NCBI GenBank assembly: GCA_965153455.1
Contig: OZ234503.1
Location: 1,922,001-1,986,000 of the forward strand
Source: Sphagnum compactum
Taxonomy: Eukaryota; Bryophyta; Sphagnopsida; Sphagnales
DNA: 64,000 nucleotides
Direction: 5' to 3'
Made by a program: the position numbers and the translations under genes. Under the pieces are notes generated by a model. That model ran no database searches. It saw only the letters and a list, made by a program, of their open reading frames with translations, and was not told the DNA's origin. Positions 25,000-38,150 of this stretch are shown here, in pieces (position 1 is the stretch's first letter; each line of letters starts with the position of its first letter).

Positions 25000-27900
25000 T
25001 AGGTAGTCTAGGCCTCACCTAACCTACGAGTTATGTTCGGGTAAAGGGTAAGAATTTCCTTGGGTGGTACTATTAGGAACCATCACACCTTGATTTTTTA
25101 GACCCATCGAACTTTGAAAAATCATAGGAAACACTTAAATAGATATTTTCATAAATATTTTTTAATGAGTACATTTATTAGGTTCCATAGATTTTGAAAT
25201 TTCAATAATATTAAAAATATTGTGTATTTTGATGTTCCTAATCATTGCACTTAGAAAAAGTTTCAAGAATGTAACGCTAGTTCTTTTCTTTAAACTTTTT
25301 AGTTAAGAACAAAAATTTGAAACATAATTTGGGAATTTTCTTGGGAATTGTTTTCTTAAGGTAATTTGGAAGTCATTTATTTTTAGGTTTTTATTATGAA
25401 ATGAATTTAATAAGTACAATTTAGTTATGAATTTCCAAAATTAAGGCTATCAATTTATGAAGGGGCCATTTTAATTAAGAATACAAATTTTTAAAAATTT
25501 CAAAACAATTTAATTCCAAAATAAACTTCAAGCCAAATATTAGTGCATGCAATTTAATAAATAAGAGGAAAAATTAATTTATAGTTGTGAAAACATTTAA
25601 AGTAAAGGACCCGAGAAAATGATTTGATTGTTTTTTGTTCCTTTTTCATTCCTTGAGGTGGTTCTTAAAATACCATTCAAAGATACTTTCATTTTAAATA
25701 AATAACCTAAGTTTAACAAGTAGGCTAAGTCATCAAATGAATATGGCTCATTTGATTAAATGTCAAATCATAATAGTTAATTTGACTAAAGGTCAAATTA
25801 GGATGGTCAATTTGAGTAAACCATGGCCATTTTGATGGACATTTATCCATTTTGATTGAATTTTCGGCTTGACACTTGGTCTAAAAAGTCACATTAGTCA
25901 TATGTACTAGTCAAATCTAACATGTGTTTTTCATGCCCTAAACCTTTAATCAAAATGGACATACCTTTTAGTGAATGTGAACACTTCAATCAAGTTGGCC
26001 TTTTGAAAAATCGTGATTTCTTGTAGTGTTTCAAACAATGATAGAATGACTAATGACATGTCTATGACATATCTATTTCAATTAAAAAATAATAATTACC
26101 AATTGACACAACCTATTTAATTTCATTAAAAACTAACATAGGTGTTAGTTGATGCAAACTCATGAGTAATATAAGTAAAATAAATATGATTTAAAATAAT
26201 TTATTAATAAATTATTTTAGTGATGCAAAATGTAACCCTATGGAAGTAAGCCCCTATGCATGCACATACAGGTCTTTCTTCCCTTGTGCATGTCAGCCAC
26301 TTGTAGACTTCCTCTACACATGAAGGCCATTGTATGCCTTTAAGACATGAACAAAATGTCACAAGAGAGAATTGAACCCTTCACCTACATGGTGATAAGC
26401 CAAAACACTTACACACCTATACTTAGCACATATGTACATATGCAACATTCTCAATGACTAAGATCTAGCACATAGAATATGTAACAAACCATGTCACCCA
26501 TGGAATGATCAAAATTAGTCACACCATAATAAACATTGACACCATGTAGGCATGACCTTGTCATGGGCATGAAAATTATGAAAATGACTAATGAAAAAAC
26601 AAACCTAAGTTTAAATCTAAACATGAAACATAAAAACCAAAACAACATCACGAGAGCCTAAAGAAAAAAAATACAAAGTGTGTAAAACAAACATGCAAAC
26701 AAATCTTTATTATGATAATATATGAAAACACAAACACAAAAAGAAATAGAACAAGGCTATGGAATAATATTGTACTTTAAATTGGTGTTGAATAAAGAAA
26801 ATGTAATGGGGGGATCTACCTTTATTTATACCCCTTTGGAAGCCTAGTTCATAAAAGTTTCCATGAAGGTTTCCATATGCCCATTGATTAAGGATTTTTT
26901 TGAAAGCCTTCCTAACTATAAATGAACTATGAATTAACTGATAATGAACTATGAATGAACCATGACTTGGTTACGGATGAACTATGAGTTGATTAAGAAT
27001 GAATTAATAGTGAATTAAGAATTGGAAATTAACTACAATGTATCTAAAATTGAACTATGAGTTAATTACAAATGGATTACAAATTAACCATGGATCAATT
27101 ATGAGTGAACTACTAAGTCATGGATGGAAATCCATAGGATAGGATAAGATAGGTACCTATTACCTACCTAGGTCTATTATTTTACCTAAGTAGATAGATA
27201 GGTAAATAGGCTAGGCTAGGTAGTTAAAACACTTGAAATCATGTCAATATCCATAACATAGTCACAAATTCAATTCCAAAATCAAGTTCCATATAGACTC
27301 CATGGGGTCCACATTATACTAATTATTATTTGTGGTAGAAGATGAAAAAATGGATTGTAATTGTAAAGGTTTGATATTGTTGATTCGACTTCCATGCGAC
27401 ATGGTGTTTTTTGTGACTTGTGATTGTTTAATGGCACCAATATTCAGTAACTAAAACATAGGCCTAATGGGCACACAAAATAAGACTTGATAGGTGGACA
27501 ATCTCAATATTCATTTAAATTTGGACATGAAATAGATTTTTGAATTCTTGTTGTTTAAAATGGGGTTTTGGAAGGAATGGGGCAACATTTCCTCTCCTTC
27601 TTACTTTTTATTGTGTACCATTCTCTTTGCGAGTTTGGGTGTTTTGAGAGCATTGATTTGTGTGTGGAAAAATAGGTAGAGGTTAGGTCAAAGAAAACTA
27701 AAATTCTTAGGATTTTCATAACAAAATATAATCAATACTTTTAGGTAAAGGACATGTTAGGATTATTAATAAAAGAACTGTTTGTAAATTTGATATAAAA
27801 AAATCATGACATAGCCGTTGATCAAGAGGTCGACAAGAAATTAATCAATTGAACACATCAAATATGTTCATCATGATTATGGCACATCCCAATTCATTTT

Positions 27901-30655
27901 GTAAAATCTTGTTGATGTTTTAGTTGACAAAAAACAAATTAAATTGGATAAAATACCAATTATTAATAAAAATGTCACATTGTTTATGTTGGCATTCATT
28001 GAACTTCTTATGTTGCTTAAACATATCATGTGGTAATTTCTTTGCAAACAAGAAACCAAAAAAAATTGTTTATTTCATAGAATCCAAGGATACCGTGCAA
28101 AAAATTGAGGATAGTAAAGTTTAATCTAGGTTCCAAGTGTTGAAAGTCAACAACAACATACACCTGGCACATTTGACAACTTTAAATACATAATCATGTC
28201 TTACTTAATATGTAGATTTCTTTCACTCACATGTTCAAGGAAAAAAGAAAATCATTTTGACCTTCCCAAGTTTGACCTTGATTGAAATCCTAGACCAAAT
28301 CGCATCCCAAGACCTAAACTTTGATTACCATGATAATCAAAATTTGTAAATTCCATCCATTTTAACAATATGGCCACCAAATGTTTATATTCAAACCTTT
28401 TGCCTGATAATTAGACCTTGCATATGTTGGATATGTATTAAATGGTCTCATTGCCAAACATTGCTTATATTTAAAATGCTTGAAAGGAATTCAACATGTA
28501 GTATCAACTTACAAATGAATATCAAATGAGATTGCAAAAAGAATGTATCTTTTTAAAATCATAGTGGGTGCAATTCGATTGTTTTTTTTTGTTTTTTTTT
28601 CCTTCAATTTTTTCATGTTGCTCTAAAAATGGTGATTAACCACAAGAAGATTTAAGCCAAATATGGCTACAAGACAATGAGAAGTATAAAACCTAGGAAT
28701 ATTATTACATTTTGGTGAACCATTAAACCAATTAGCTAAATATGACAATTTCAAAACATTTTTCCTTGAAATGTGACTATCTTTTTGGAAATTTTCCAAA
28801 AAGTTCCCTTGACCATGTTTCTTGGGATTTTTTTTAGTAGAATGGCAAATTTTCACCACAACCACTATTAATTTTACATGTTTTTAAGTGATAAGTCAAG
28901 TTAATATTGAAAATATTTGATGTACTTATACATCAATGTGTCTAAAGTATTATGAAAACATTTGGATAAATATGAAATGAATCTAGCAAGTGTAAAGTAC
29001 CCAAAAACACTTTAAAGCAATGCAACTCATGTTTTCATTACTTGATAACATTTTGAAATGACATATTTATTATAAAAAAATTGAATATGCCTTGACATTA
29101 TAGTATATAGAACATCTTTTAAAGTCATAATTTTTTTTATGTTGGCTTGTAAATTTTGATTTACAAAATATTTTCCTTGAATAAGTAATTTGATTTTGTC
29201 AAATCATATTAATTGGCTAATTCATTACTTTTAAACAAAACATTAAAGAGTAACTATGAGTCATAATAATGTGTTTGCACCCTAACCTTTTCTTCTAGGT
29301 TACAATGTGTATCATTACCTCACATAATCACAATGCCACATAATGTAATTGCAATTCCTTAAAATGTTAATGTTTTGACCCTAACATTTGGCTTGTGACC
29401 AAAATTGGGCAAGATAAGAAAAAAATTGAAGATGAAGTCAAGATGTGTTATGATTCAAACATATTCCCAAGGTGAGTGCGAAGTGTGTGAGAATGTAAGG
29501 GAGGAATTGCCATTATTCTCAAGTGCATTATCATTTGAGGATGCATTTAGAAGCTGAGATGCCCCTAAATTCTTTAGAATGTTTGGGACAAGGTTTTTGG
29601 GATAAAACTTATCCAAACAAGTGACCTTTAAATAATTAAAAAGTAAAGCCATGTATATATATAAACAAGGATGGAAATCTATCCACAAAAAGCACAAGGC
29701 ATGTATAAGCAAATGTGAACACACGAAAGGAAAACCAAGACAATCACAACCATAGTAATGAAGTGAAAGACATAGTGCTAAAAGGGCATCTTCTACCACA
29801 AATCAGCTAGTGATGGAAGTGCAGTAGTAGCTTGTATGTGTGGAAGAGATAAAGAACTATGACTAAACGTGACAACATGTTGAAAAATCACAATAGCTTG
29901 TGCATGTTGGAAGACTATCGACACTCATTGCCTATAATAAGATATAAGCATCGAAAGTACCAAGGAGGTCCGCTAATGGCCACTATACTGGCATGTACGC
30001 AAAAAGACAGAAAGGAATCAAAACAAGCAACTATGTGTTTGTGTGTTTCTATGCAATCAGCTCTCTCCAAATCTCTCACACTCTTGATGTGTCTCTCTCT
30101 TTCCTCGCTCTTTGGCAAGATAGGTATGCTAAATCATTTGTTCATCATCAAGCTAACAAAGTAGGAAATCGTCTTAAAACTCCATTAAAAATAATAATAA
30201 TGGCTATTGAAGTTCATGAACAATGTTTGCTTTTGCCTCTACCTTCTACTACGCCACCATTCTTTCAGTGTTTTGCTTAACACAACAACTCAACAAGGTT
30301 CCATTTTTCTAAACAATCTCATTTTTTGCCTTAAAAGGGGGGGGTTTTCTTTTTTCCACAACTAAGCACGTAATTATTCTGAATATCGCCATTTTCTTTA
30401 AATATACACATGAATGAATGAATGAATGAATGATCGCCACTTTTAGCACATCACAAAATTGAGAAAAAAAAACACTGCCACAACAGGGGTTTTTCCTGTC
30501 CCTTGCAAGGAATTAAAAAAAGGTCTTGATGAGAGATATATAATCTTGTGCCTTCTTCACATTGCCAAAACATATTTCATGCCTAAAAGTTTTGGCTATT
30601 TGGAAAAAAAAGGTGATATGGTAAAGAAAATTTGGATTTCTGGTTTTGGGTCTAG
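25000..30655. other. AT-rich intergenic DNA, no gene seen
   Basis: Scattered open frames below 115 codons with no domain or splice support. A (TGAA)n run lies at 30411-30432, and 26900-27130 contains loose repeats of the word ATGAACTATGA. Confidence 0.5.
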
Positions 30656-30674
30656 AATTCTTTGATAGTTTTCT

Positions 30675-31195
30675 TTCAATTGCTTGGACAATGAACCCCA
30701 ATTCTGAACCCTAATTCTTTCAATTGCTTGGACAATCAACCCCCATTCTGAACCCTAATTCTTTCAATTGCTTGGACAATCAACCCCCATTCTGAACCCT
30801 AATTCTTTCAATTGCTTGGACAATCAACCCCCTTTCTTAACCCTAATTGCTTGGACAATCAACCCCCTTTCTTAACCCTAATTCTTTCAATTGCTTGGAC
30901 AATCAACCCCCATTCTGAACCCTAATTCTTTCAATTGCTTGGACAATCAACCCCCATTCTGAACCCTAATTCTTTCAATTGCTTGGACAATCAACCCCCA
31001 GTCTGAATCCTAATTCTTCCAATTGCTTGGACAATCTATGTCTAAAGTGAAACCCTAATTCCAAACCCTAATTCTTTCTTTTGCTTGGACAATCTATGTC
31101 TATACTGAACACTACTTCTAAACCCTAATTCTTTCAATTGCCTGGACAATCTATGTCTAAACTGAACCCTAATTCTAAACCCTAATTCTGGCCCT
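30675..31195 (+). repeat. minisatellite with telomere-like words (about 45 bp, about 11 copies)
   Basis: The unit is AACCCTAATTCTTTCAATTGCTTGGACAATCAACCCCCATTCTG-like. The word TGCTTGGACAAT recurs about every 45 bp from 30680 to 31082, with a last degenerate copy near 31139. One copy near 30845 lacks about 10 bp. Later copies change CAACCCCC to CTATGTCTA. Each unit carries the plant telomere word AACCCTAA. The array ends where the leader of the next gene seems to begin. Confidence 0.85.
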
Positions 31196-31589
31196 AATTA
31201 CAGGCGCTTTGGCTGAAGCTGTTCCAAAACACGAAGGAAAACACAGAAGAAGAAAGAAAGCTTGAGACAAGCACAAGCGCGCAAGGCGTAGGGAGGAGAC
31301 GGTACAACGGGATTTGCACTTGGGTCTTCGAATTCTACGGAGCTCAAGTCATCTGCTTCGTCACAGTACGACCATCCTTTTTGTTTGCCTGGAGTGGTAA
31401 CAGTGCCTCAGCAGCAGCATTCGGGTGGGTTGTAGTGGTTCTTAAGAATTGTTGTTGTTGTGTCCAAGTCTGCTGCTGGGCGTTTTCTATATTCGCAGGC
31501 GGATTTCTAATTTTTGTTCCAAACTGTTGAAGTTTTTCTATTTTGAAGGGTTTTTCTGTTCTGACCCTATCTACAATCTTGTACCTGAT

Positions 31590-31622
31590 CTTTGTGGGTT
31601 TAGGGTTTAGGGTTTAGGGTTT
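31590..31622 (+). promoter_or_regulatory. interstitial telomere-type repeat (GGGTTTA)n / telo-box
   Basis: About three perfect TTTAGGG units in tandem (31598-31621), about 50 bp before the proposed ATG of the next gene. Telo-boxes are common near transcription starts of plant housekeeping genes; function here is inferred only from position. Confidence 0.5.
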
Positions 31623-31666
31623 CTTTGATAGTTTTCTTTCACATTGGAATTTGAGAGTGCAGTTTC

Positions 31667-33179
31667 ATGGTCTATGTTAGCTTGAAATTCCATTTTAAGG
31701 TATGTAACAGATTTGGGTCTTTCTAATGGGAAATGCCTAAAGTCAGAGAGGTCATGTGCTATAGGAGTTTTTTGATAATTAGAAAGATTGCAGCCACTTG
31801 TAGGAATCTGGGTTGGGCAAATCTGGAAAAATCTAGGGTTGAAAAAAGTTGTTAAAATTATACAAGGCAGCTGGAAGACAATCCTCCAGATCTTGTGAAA
31901 TGTCCAGCACTTTTATAATTCTTTTGTAAAAAATGCAGCTCCCAAAGTTCCAGTTTTAGTGTAGCAACCCAACTTCTATAGAGAAGAATCTTCTTCTTGA
32001 AGATGAACTTGCATTTGATGATGAGTTTTCAGAAGTTAGACTTGTTGTTGGGTTGAAAGTGAAGCCCAAGTTATGAAGATGAGACCTTTCAAGACTGTAG
32101 AATTCTCAGAAGTTGAACACCTGTGAAGACAGGGGTTTTGTGGATGCTATTAAGAAAAACCTCTTGTAACATGTGTTGTTGGGATGAAAATAAATCACAA
32201 CAGAAGAATTGTAAAATCTATCAGTGCATGACTGTTTGTCTCTGTGGTACAGATTTGTTTTGTACTGGACATATGGGGGTCATCTTGCAACCTCTTTTGC
32301 GCACTCGTTTGGTTCATTATTTTAGGAACGGTCACCGGAGCCATCTTCCTCAGTCCCCTTCCTTCTCAACAGTGGTATGTCCTCTTGCAAATTGTAGGTG
32401 TTGATGAGAATCAGGAGCACATGCCATTTTAGGTCCATGTTCTTTGAGCTGTAGGAATGCCAACCATCTTTATGTTCAAGACCCAGGGTTTAGGGTATAT
32501 TGAGTCCCACAATTGCTTTTGACTCTCTATCTGAGCACAAAAATGGCCTGTCTGCAGTCCAACCCCTTTCAACAACATCTTCCTTAGTTTTCAAAGTGGA
32601 TCACAGAGCAGTCTATGTGTATGTTAAGACCCTGGGAGAAGAGGAACTGTGTTTTAAGAAATTGGCATTGAAAGGTCTGGCTAGAAGTAAAAGGTCAACA
32701 ACATTTTGACAAATCTCAGACAGATTCATATTAGTTGATCATGAACATGAGCCAAGTGAGGAGAACCCCATAAGATTTATCATGTGTTTCATGCGGTGCT
32801 GCAGTTACAGGAACCAGTTGCCCAAAAGCCAAGGCGTGCAGGAGGAGGCTACATTGGCCTGGTGGCCTTAACAGCTGCAGTTGCTGTTGTGGGTGGAGCT
32901 TTCTACACTGTGACTAAAACTCGGTTGCCTAATGCAAACTCTGTATCTCAACCACCTGTGCCTCCAACAGCTGCATACACAGATCATACTCCGCTGGCCT
33001 CATCTCCACCAACACTTTCTGCTCATGATGAATTAGTCAATAGGCGAGGAGACTTGTTAAATGAGCTAGCAGCACTCCGAAAACAAAAACGTGACAGGCT
33101 TGTGGACTTGAAAAAAAAAGAAATCAAGGAAGAGATTCGTATTATTGAGTCAGGCCTTGCAGAGCTCCATAGAAGTTAA
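31667..33179 (+). CDS. small single-pass membrane protein with coiled coil, function unknown
   Basis: The last exon (32811-33179, after acceptor TGCAGTTACAG) is clearly coding. It begins EPVAQKPRRAGGGYIG, followed by a membrane segment (LVALTAAVAVVGGAFYTV). Then comes a Pro/Ser-rich linker and a charged helix likely to form a coiled coil (from DELVNRRGDLLNELAALRK to the end). It has no in-frame ATG of its own, so it needs an upstream exon. The best candidate starts at ATG 31667 and runs 11 codons to a strong donor AAG|GTATGT (31699/31700), in phase 0 with the last exon; this gives about 133 residues. The basic KPRR before the membrane helix suggests the N-terminus faces the cytosol or stroma. 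I do not recognise a named family. The start exon is less certain than the last exon, and other small exons may lie in the 1.1-kb intron. Confidence 0.6.
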
Positions 33180-33240
33180 TGCTAGTTTCCCAAGCTAGAA
33201 TCTTCCTGATATTTCAGCTTCATTCAGAGGTGTTTCTGTT

Positions 33241-33259
33241 CTCTCTCTCTCTCTCTCTC
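33241..33259 (+). repeat. (CT)n microsatellite in 3' UTR
   Basis: CT dinucleotide run about 60 bp after the stop codon of the small membrane-protein gene. Confidence 0.7.
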
Positions 33260-34009
33260 CTGTTCTTTACCTTTTCATGTTTCTTGTTCATTCAGAGAGC
33301 AGAAGTCATCATGTATGTGCAGTAGCATTTCCCTCTATAACTACAGTCGTCTTCTAGTCTTGTGAATACCACCATTCCTTAGCCTTTGCCATCAGGAGCT
33401 AATGTTTTTTGTACATATATAATGTGCATTGCAATTTCTTCAATTCTTCACTTCAGCCACCTGTTGTGCCATGAAACGTTGTGCATACCTGTGCCATGCA
33501 TAAGGGATGGAGAATTTGGGAGTTTGGGGGTCATGAGATACTTGTATCATCTTTCTATATGGAGAGTCTATGGTGTGTTGTTGCAGCCTCTTTCCTTTCT
33601 GTGATTTCTTTTGTAATGCAGAGCATTTCTGTTTACATGGTGGCTTAAGTCTATATGGAGAACTGCACCTGATGTCCCAGTTTCTCCATTTCTGCTGCTT
33701 TACAAAACCAAATTGCCATGTTTCCCTGCCCATCCGGAGATTGCAGGATCCCCTGTGCAGATTTTCAGGTCCAAACTGAGTCTAAACATGGAACAAAAAC
33801 CCTCAAAGAATGGGTGGTTTTCATGAAAGAACCTCAACAAAGAGCTATGATTTTATGAAAATTTTTTATTATGTTTTTTTGTGGTGAACCATCTATCTAT
33901 GAAGGAAGTTTGTTTGTTGTATTTTGTCATGTTGAGATCTGCCAAACCGTGGTGCACTTGTCACACTATTGGTACCATTGGAAAGCCCCTAATGAGTAGG
34001 ATTGCACTA

Positions 34010-34770
34010 ATGCCATTTTCTTTTCTTTCATCGTCCTCTTTTGTTTTTTCTTTCTTCTTCTATTCTACTGCTATTTTCTTCTTTTTCATTGTTCTCTTTT
34101 GTTCTTTTTTTCTTTTTCTCTTTCCGTTGCCATTTTCTTCTCTTCCACTGTCCTCTTTGGTCTTTCTTTCTCCTCTTCCCTTACCATCTTCTTCTCTTCC
34201 ATCGTTGTTGTAGCTTTTTCTTTATCATTTTTTCTCTCTTTTTTTTCCCTACTATTGTTATTATGTTTTCTTTTTCTCTTTTGTTTGTCTTATAGATTTT
34301 TTTCTTATCATTTTTTTCTTTCATTTTGTTGTTACTTTAATTATTTTTCATCTTTTGTTTCTTTCTTTTCCTTTATTGTTACAACTTTTTCATCATTTTT
34401 TTCTTTTTTGTTTTCCGTTTCCTTCTTCAAACATTTTCTTTTTTCCCATCACATTGTTGCACTTGCTGCTATTGCTTATTGCATCATCATTAGTTATGCC
34501 TATACCTTTTTCCTTGTTTTTTTTTGGTTTTGGTTTGAGAGCAGAAACAAAAAAGAAATGTGAAAAAAAGAAAGAGTTCAAGACAAAAGAATAAAAGAGA
34601 AGGAAATGGAAATTTAAAAAAGAAGAAGATGATAAGAAAAAAAATTAGAAGACAAAGATTTTGTTTGTTTTTTTTTCTATTTTTTAGTCTTTTTCTATTT
34701 TTTAAATTCCAGAATAAATTTGTTTTCTTTTCCTTTTTTTTGTTTTTTCTTGAAGATTTTTTTTCTTGCT
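34010..34770. repeat. pyrimidine-rich low-complexity tract
   Basis: The plus strand is mostly T and C (words TTTTCTTC, TCTTCTCTTCC), with a purine-rich section at 34555-34645. The long Phe/Ser/Leu-rich open frames here (up to 154 codons) follow from composition and are not genes. Confidence 0.7.
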
Positions 34771-35869
34771 TTTTTCATTTGCTTGAGTTGGGGATGCAAA
34801 TGGCTTGTCAGGTCTGCTGTCGGGCATCAAAATAACAAAAAGAGAAAAAGCCAGTGGGTGAGAAGTACTTGTGGGGTTTTTGGGCTGACCTCTATCCTTA
34901 AAATTTGATCAAACTAGGTCCGAAACAATCAAGAAGGTCCTCATTTGATAAAAACTTGTAAGTTCCCTTTCACTCAATGAATAAAACAGCAAAATGACCT
35001 TCCACTTTGGTAGTCAGTTCTTAGGTTCAAAAGTGCAACCAATATTTGGTTCGTATCGGAAGTGGAAGGTCACTTTCTCATTCTTTTCATTGGCCAAAAG
35101 AAACTGATAAGTTGTGGAAGGTTGTTTCAAATTGAACTTACAATTTGGAACCCTTTACAAACAAAACTTTGTTGCATTGGATCTTTAATTTGAAAAGTTC
35201 CCAATCCAAATTAGGAACACATATTAAAACAACAAAAAAAGGCACCTATTGGGTTTTCCACAGAAACACTTGTCTAGATCATCTATGCCACTCTTTGATG
35301 GGTATTGGTTTTCTTAAAACCCAAGGACAAGGTGTAGAAAGAAACATTAAGATTGAATTACATAGTTTATGGGCTCCAAGGCATGCCCTCTGAATCCAGA
35401 ACTCTTTTATGATAAAAAATGTGGAGCATGTACTTTAGAGTTGTTTAAATGGGACATCATTGCATCTTTGTTTAGTTGTTAAAAAGAACAAACACTTTGT
35501 GCACATATCAACTTCAATCATCAGTAAAGCACTTTACTATTTAATTTTTTTTTTTTTTGGTATTTGAAAGCACCCTCCCACACAAAAGATGCTTTCATCA
35601 ATGGAAGGAAACCTGCACCATTTGAATGAAAGACCTTTTGTACCTTTTGTACCCATCATTAATGTTCATGCCACATAGAAAGCTCCAGGCAAAAAAATTC
35701 CCTCCACGTTGTTAGTTGTCCTTCCATTTGTATTGAAGGCTTACAGTATTTAACTTGAAGTGAAGGGGTATGATGGTGGAGAGGAAAGCCAATCCATAAT
35801 TGAGGAGTCCTATTTATGGCCTTACAACTACATAATTGTGATGGATTTAAGTTAATGTCACAGGCTGAA

Positions 35870-36275
35870 CTTCGTCCCCCCTTGGGCTTGAAGTGAGCAT
35901 GCCATGGCAGCCACTTGCATGTCCTAGTTGTGTTGTGGGGTTAAGCTAGCTTACAACCAAACAATTAATGGGTGTCGGATGATCCCTTTCAAACTGAGTC
36001 ATGAGTTGATATCAAATTGAATGTAGATTGGTAACTTTGTCCCTTCTTAGGCTCTAAGTGAACATGTCTTGTCAACTCCTTGCATGTCCAAGCTGTATGT
36101 GAGGTTGGTTAGTTTCCTCTTGGGCTTTAAGTGAGCATGCTGTGTACACTACTTGCACATCCAAGCTGTATGTGGGGTTAAGCTAGCTTATGGCCCAACA
36201 ATCTATGGAGCTAAACAATCCCTTTCACTTAGGTCATGGGTTCATATCAAATTGAATATAGATTGGTACCTTATT
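35870..36275 (+). repeat. diverged tandem duplication, about 238 bp
   Basis: GGTTAAGCTAGCTTA at about 35939 and 36175, and GATATCAAATTGAATGTAGATTGGTA (with changes) at about 36007 and 36245, are each 236-238 bp apart. The word GGGCTTTAAGTGAGCATG occurs three times (35884, 36050, 36123), so part of the unit is triplicated. Confidence 0.6.
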
Positions 36276-37202
36276 GCCACTTGCAAATATACTTGCCCAA
36301 CTCTTATTTATTTGTAGGGTTTGGTGTCAAAGTGAAAAGTAAAATTTAGAGAATGATTTGACATACACTGCACTGATGTTTGAGTGTAAAAGTAAATAAT
36401 AATTAATAGGACATCATTTTACATACACCATGCAATGATGTTTGAGACAAGTGTGGATTGTGAATGGGGGGCCTTCCTTGCAGTGATTTATTTGGTGACA
36501 AAGTTTTGTTCTTATAAATCTGATTTCCACCTACATATATGTACAAAGGTTTTTTAATGGAAAAAAATTGGTCCAATTTTCCGGATTTTGAAAGAAAGAA
36601 AGAAAAGTTTCCAGAGATGTATAACAGGTTCCAGTAGGTAGCCAAAAGTATGGAACAATGCTTAAATGTTGCTTACTTTGTCATCTAGTTTATAAGCAAA
36701 TCTGGCCAAACCTTCTTAGGGACAATTGCCACTTCCTGCACAGCACAAAAAACTAGGGAAAAAAAGGGAAAGTACTTTCTAAGCATTTCCAACTCCACTT
36801 ACAATAAAATCAATTCAAATTTTCTTCTGTTATGTCCAAGATGAGCACATCCTTTGAAACGTGTGAAAAGGTGTGTGCTGATAGGTGTAATTGCTCAAGC
36901 ACAATTTGACAAGTTTGGCCATAATTTCCAATTAATAGACATTTTAATTATAACGGACATAACTTAGAGAAAGAACCATGTCATGAGGTTTGTAAGGAGA
37001 GGGCAAGTATGTACTCATAGATAGAATAAGTCGGAAAGTAAGAAGGTACAAAGGACCCTCACACAAACAAGCAGCTCATCGTGTAATGACTCCGCCCTTT
37101 TATGGCAAGTTTCGACTTCAAGTTAACACGTACAGACCTTTAGTGTAGTCGGAGGGTACCTTGGATCCAACGTATTTCTTCCAGCGCTGTTTGGAGGTGA
37201 GG

Positions 37203-38150
37203 GCAGTTTGTAGTTTGCAGGTTTTGGAGTTCTAGCTTTTTCTATGCACACATCTATCATGTAAGAACTTTTGAACGTTTTTTCTTCCTGAATTTCTAAG
37301 TTGTTCTTGTCAGAAAAGTTGTGCCGGCATACACATGAATGTGTCCAAAAGGTTTCATGATCCAAACGGGTCTGATCCTGGAAAACAGAAATTGCATGAG
37401 ATTGTCTGAGCTGCATGTCCATAAATCACATGTATAACATATTCCTGTTGAGAGTATTCGAGGAATGACATCATCGTTCTTCCTAATTGGGTGGTGCTAG
37501 TTTTCGCAGCTTCACGTTTGAACAGATCGAGGAGGAAACCGAGTGTGAAGTTTCTTTTGAACTATGGTCAGACTCCTAATCTCTCACCGGAAGGATCAGA
37601 CCATAGTTCAGAAGATGGTGCCAAGGTAGATCGGGGATATTCCTCTGGCGGGATGCAATCATCAGCCACGAGGTTGAAGCTACGACAACATGAAGGTATA
37701 CTAAAAAATCTCTTCCCTGAAGACACCAGCTCATATAATTTGTCCCTATCTGATTCTACGAGATATCTTGTGTTGAGCTTGCTGTTGCATTGAGCTGCAT
37801 CTCTAGGATCATCACAAGCTGTTACCTCCTTCTGTTCTTTCCTATAATTTTAGGATTTAGGGTTTAACTATGGCTGAACTACTTCTTCTTCAAGTAATAA
37901 CTATTTCTTTTTTCCCAGGTCTAATCTGCAGACTCTACGCTTGAAAACACAGCAATCCCAAGTAGTCTACCAAGGGGGGGGACTCATTGCATAACCAACA
38001 GAAGATCCATAAGGACCCGGAGGAAGGCGAGATCAAGACGTGCAGCAGGCTTGTAATTACAAAAGTAGTTCCTGCTAATCATCAAGGTGGAACTTCAAGA
38101 AAATCCCAATCACTGCACGGAAGCATCTAGCAATTGATGAGGCGCCAAGG
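37203..38150 (+). repeat. left arm of a gene-fragment inverted duplication
   Basis: Aligns in reverse complement with 39114-39989 across exons, intron and flanking sequence. Examples: TTTGCAGGTTTTGGAG near 37213 against its complement near 39972; the ATTTATGGACATGCAG block; and the CCCAAGTAGTCT block near 37957. The spacer is 38151-39113. Confidence 0.8.
37510..38056 (+). pseudogene. inverted partial copy of exons 5-6 of the EAR-repeat gene
   Basis: Exon 5-like 37510-37695 follows a TTTTCGCAG acceptor. It encodes ASRLNRSRRKPSVKFLLNYG through SSATRLKLRQHEG and ends at a GAAG|GTATAC donor. Exon 6-like starts at 37932 after CTGCAG, encodes DSTLENTAIPSSLPRGG and a basic tail RTRRKARSRRAAGL, and stops at TAA 38054-38056. 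Splice phases equal those of the minus-strand gene. It lacks the N-terminal repeat exons and has no start codon of its own. At the place where the minus-strand copy has a TAG this copy has a sense codon, but the frame then diverges by small indels. Read as a truncated duplicate, not a working gene, unless it is spliced to unknown upstream exons. Confidence 0.7.

Noticed and set aside
30675-31195. Regular repeats that could suggest a CRISPR-like array
   Set aside because: There are no unique spacers; whole units repeat head to tail, the setting is a plant nuclear genome and there are no cas genes. It is a minisatellite.
32244-32374. Possible exon encoding a hydrophobic segment, with acceptor TGGTACAG and donor CAGTG|GTATGT
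   Set aside because: Its exit phase does not match the last exon of the small membrane-protein gene, so it cannot be joined to it as read.
32784-32810. Start of the small membrane-protein frame at 32784
   Set aside because: The codon there is GTG, and the stretch runs into an intron acceptor (TGCAGTTACAG); the exon more likely begins at 32811.
34041-34835. Phe/Leu/Ser-rich open frames up to 154 codons
   Set aside because: Produced by a pyrimidine-rich tract with few stops; no real protein character.
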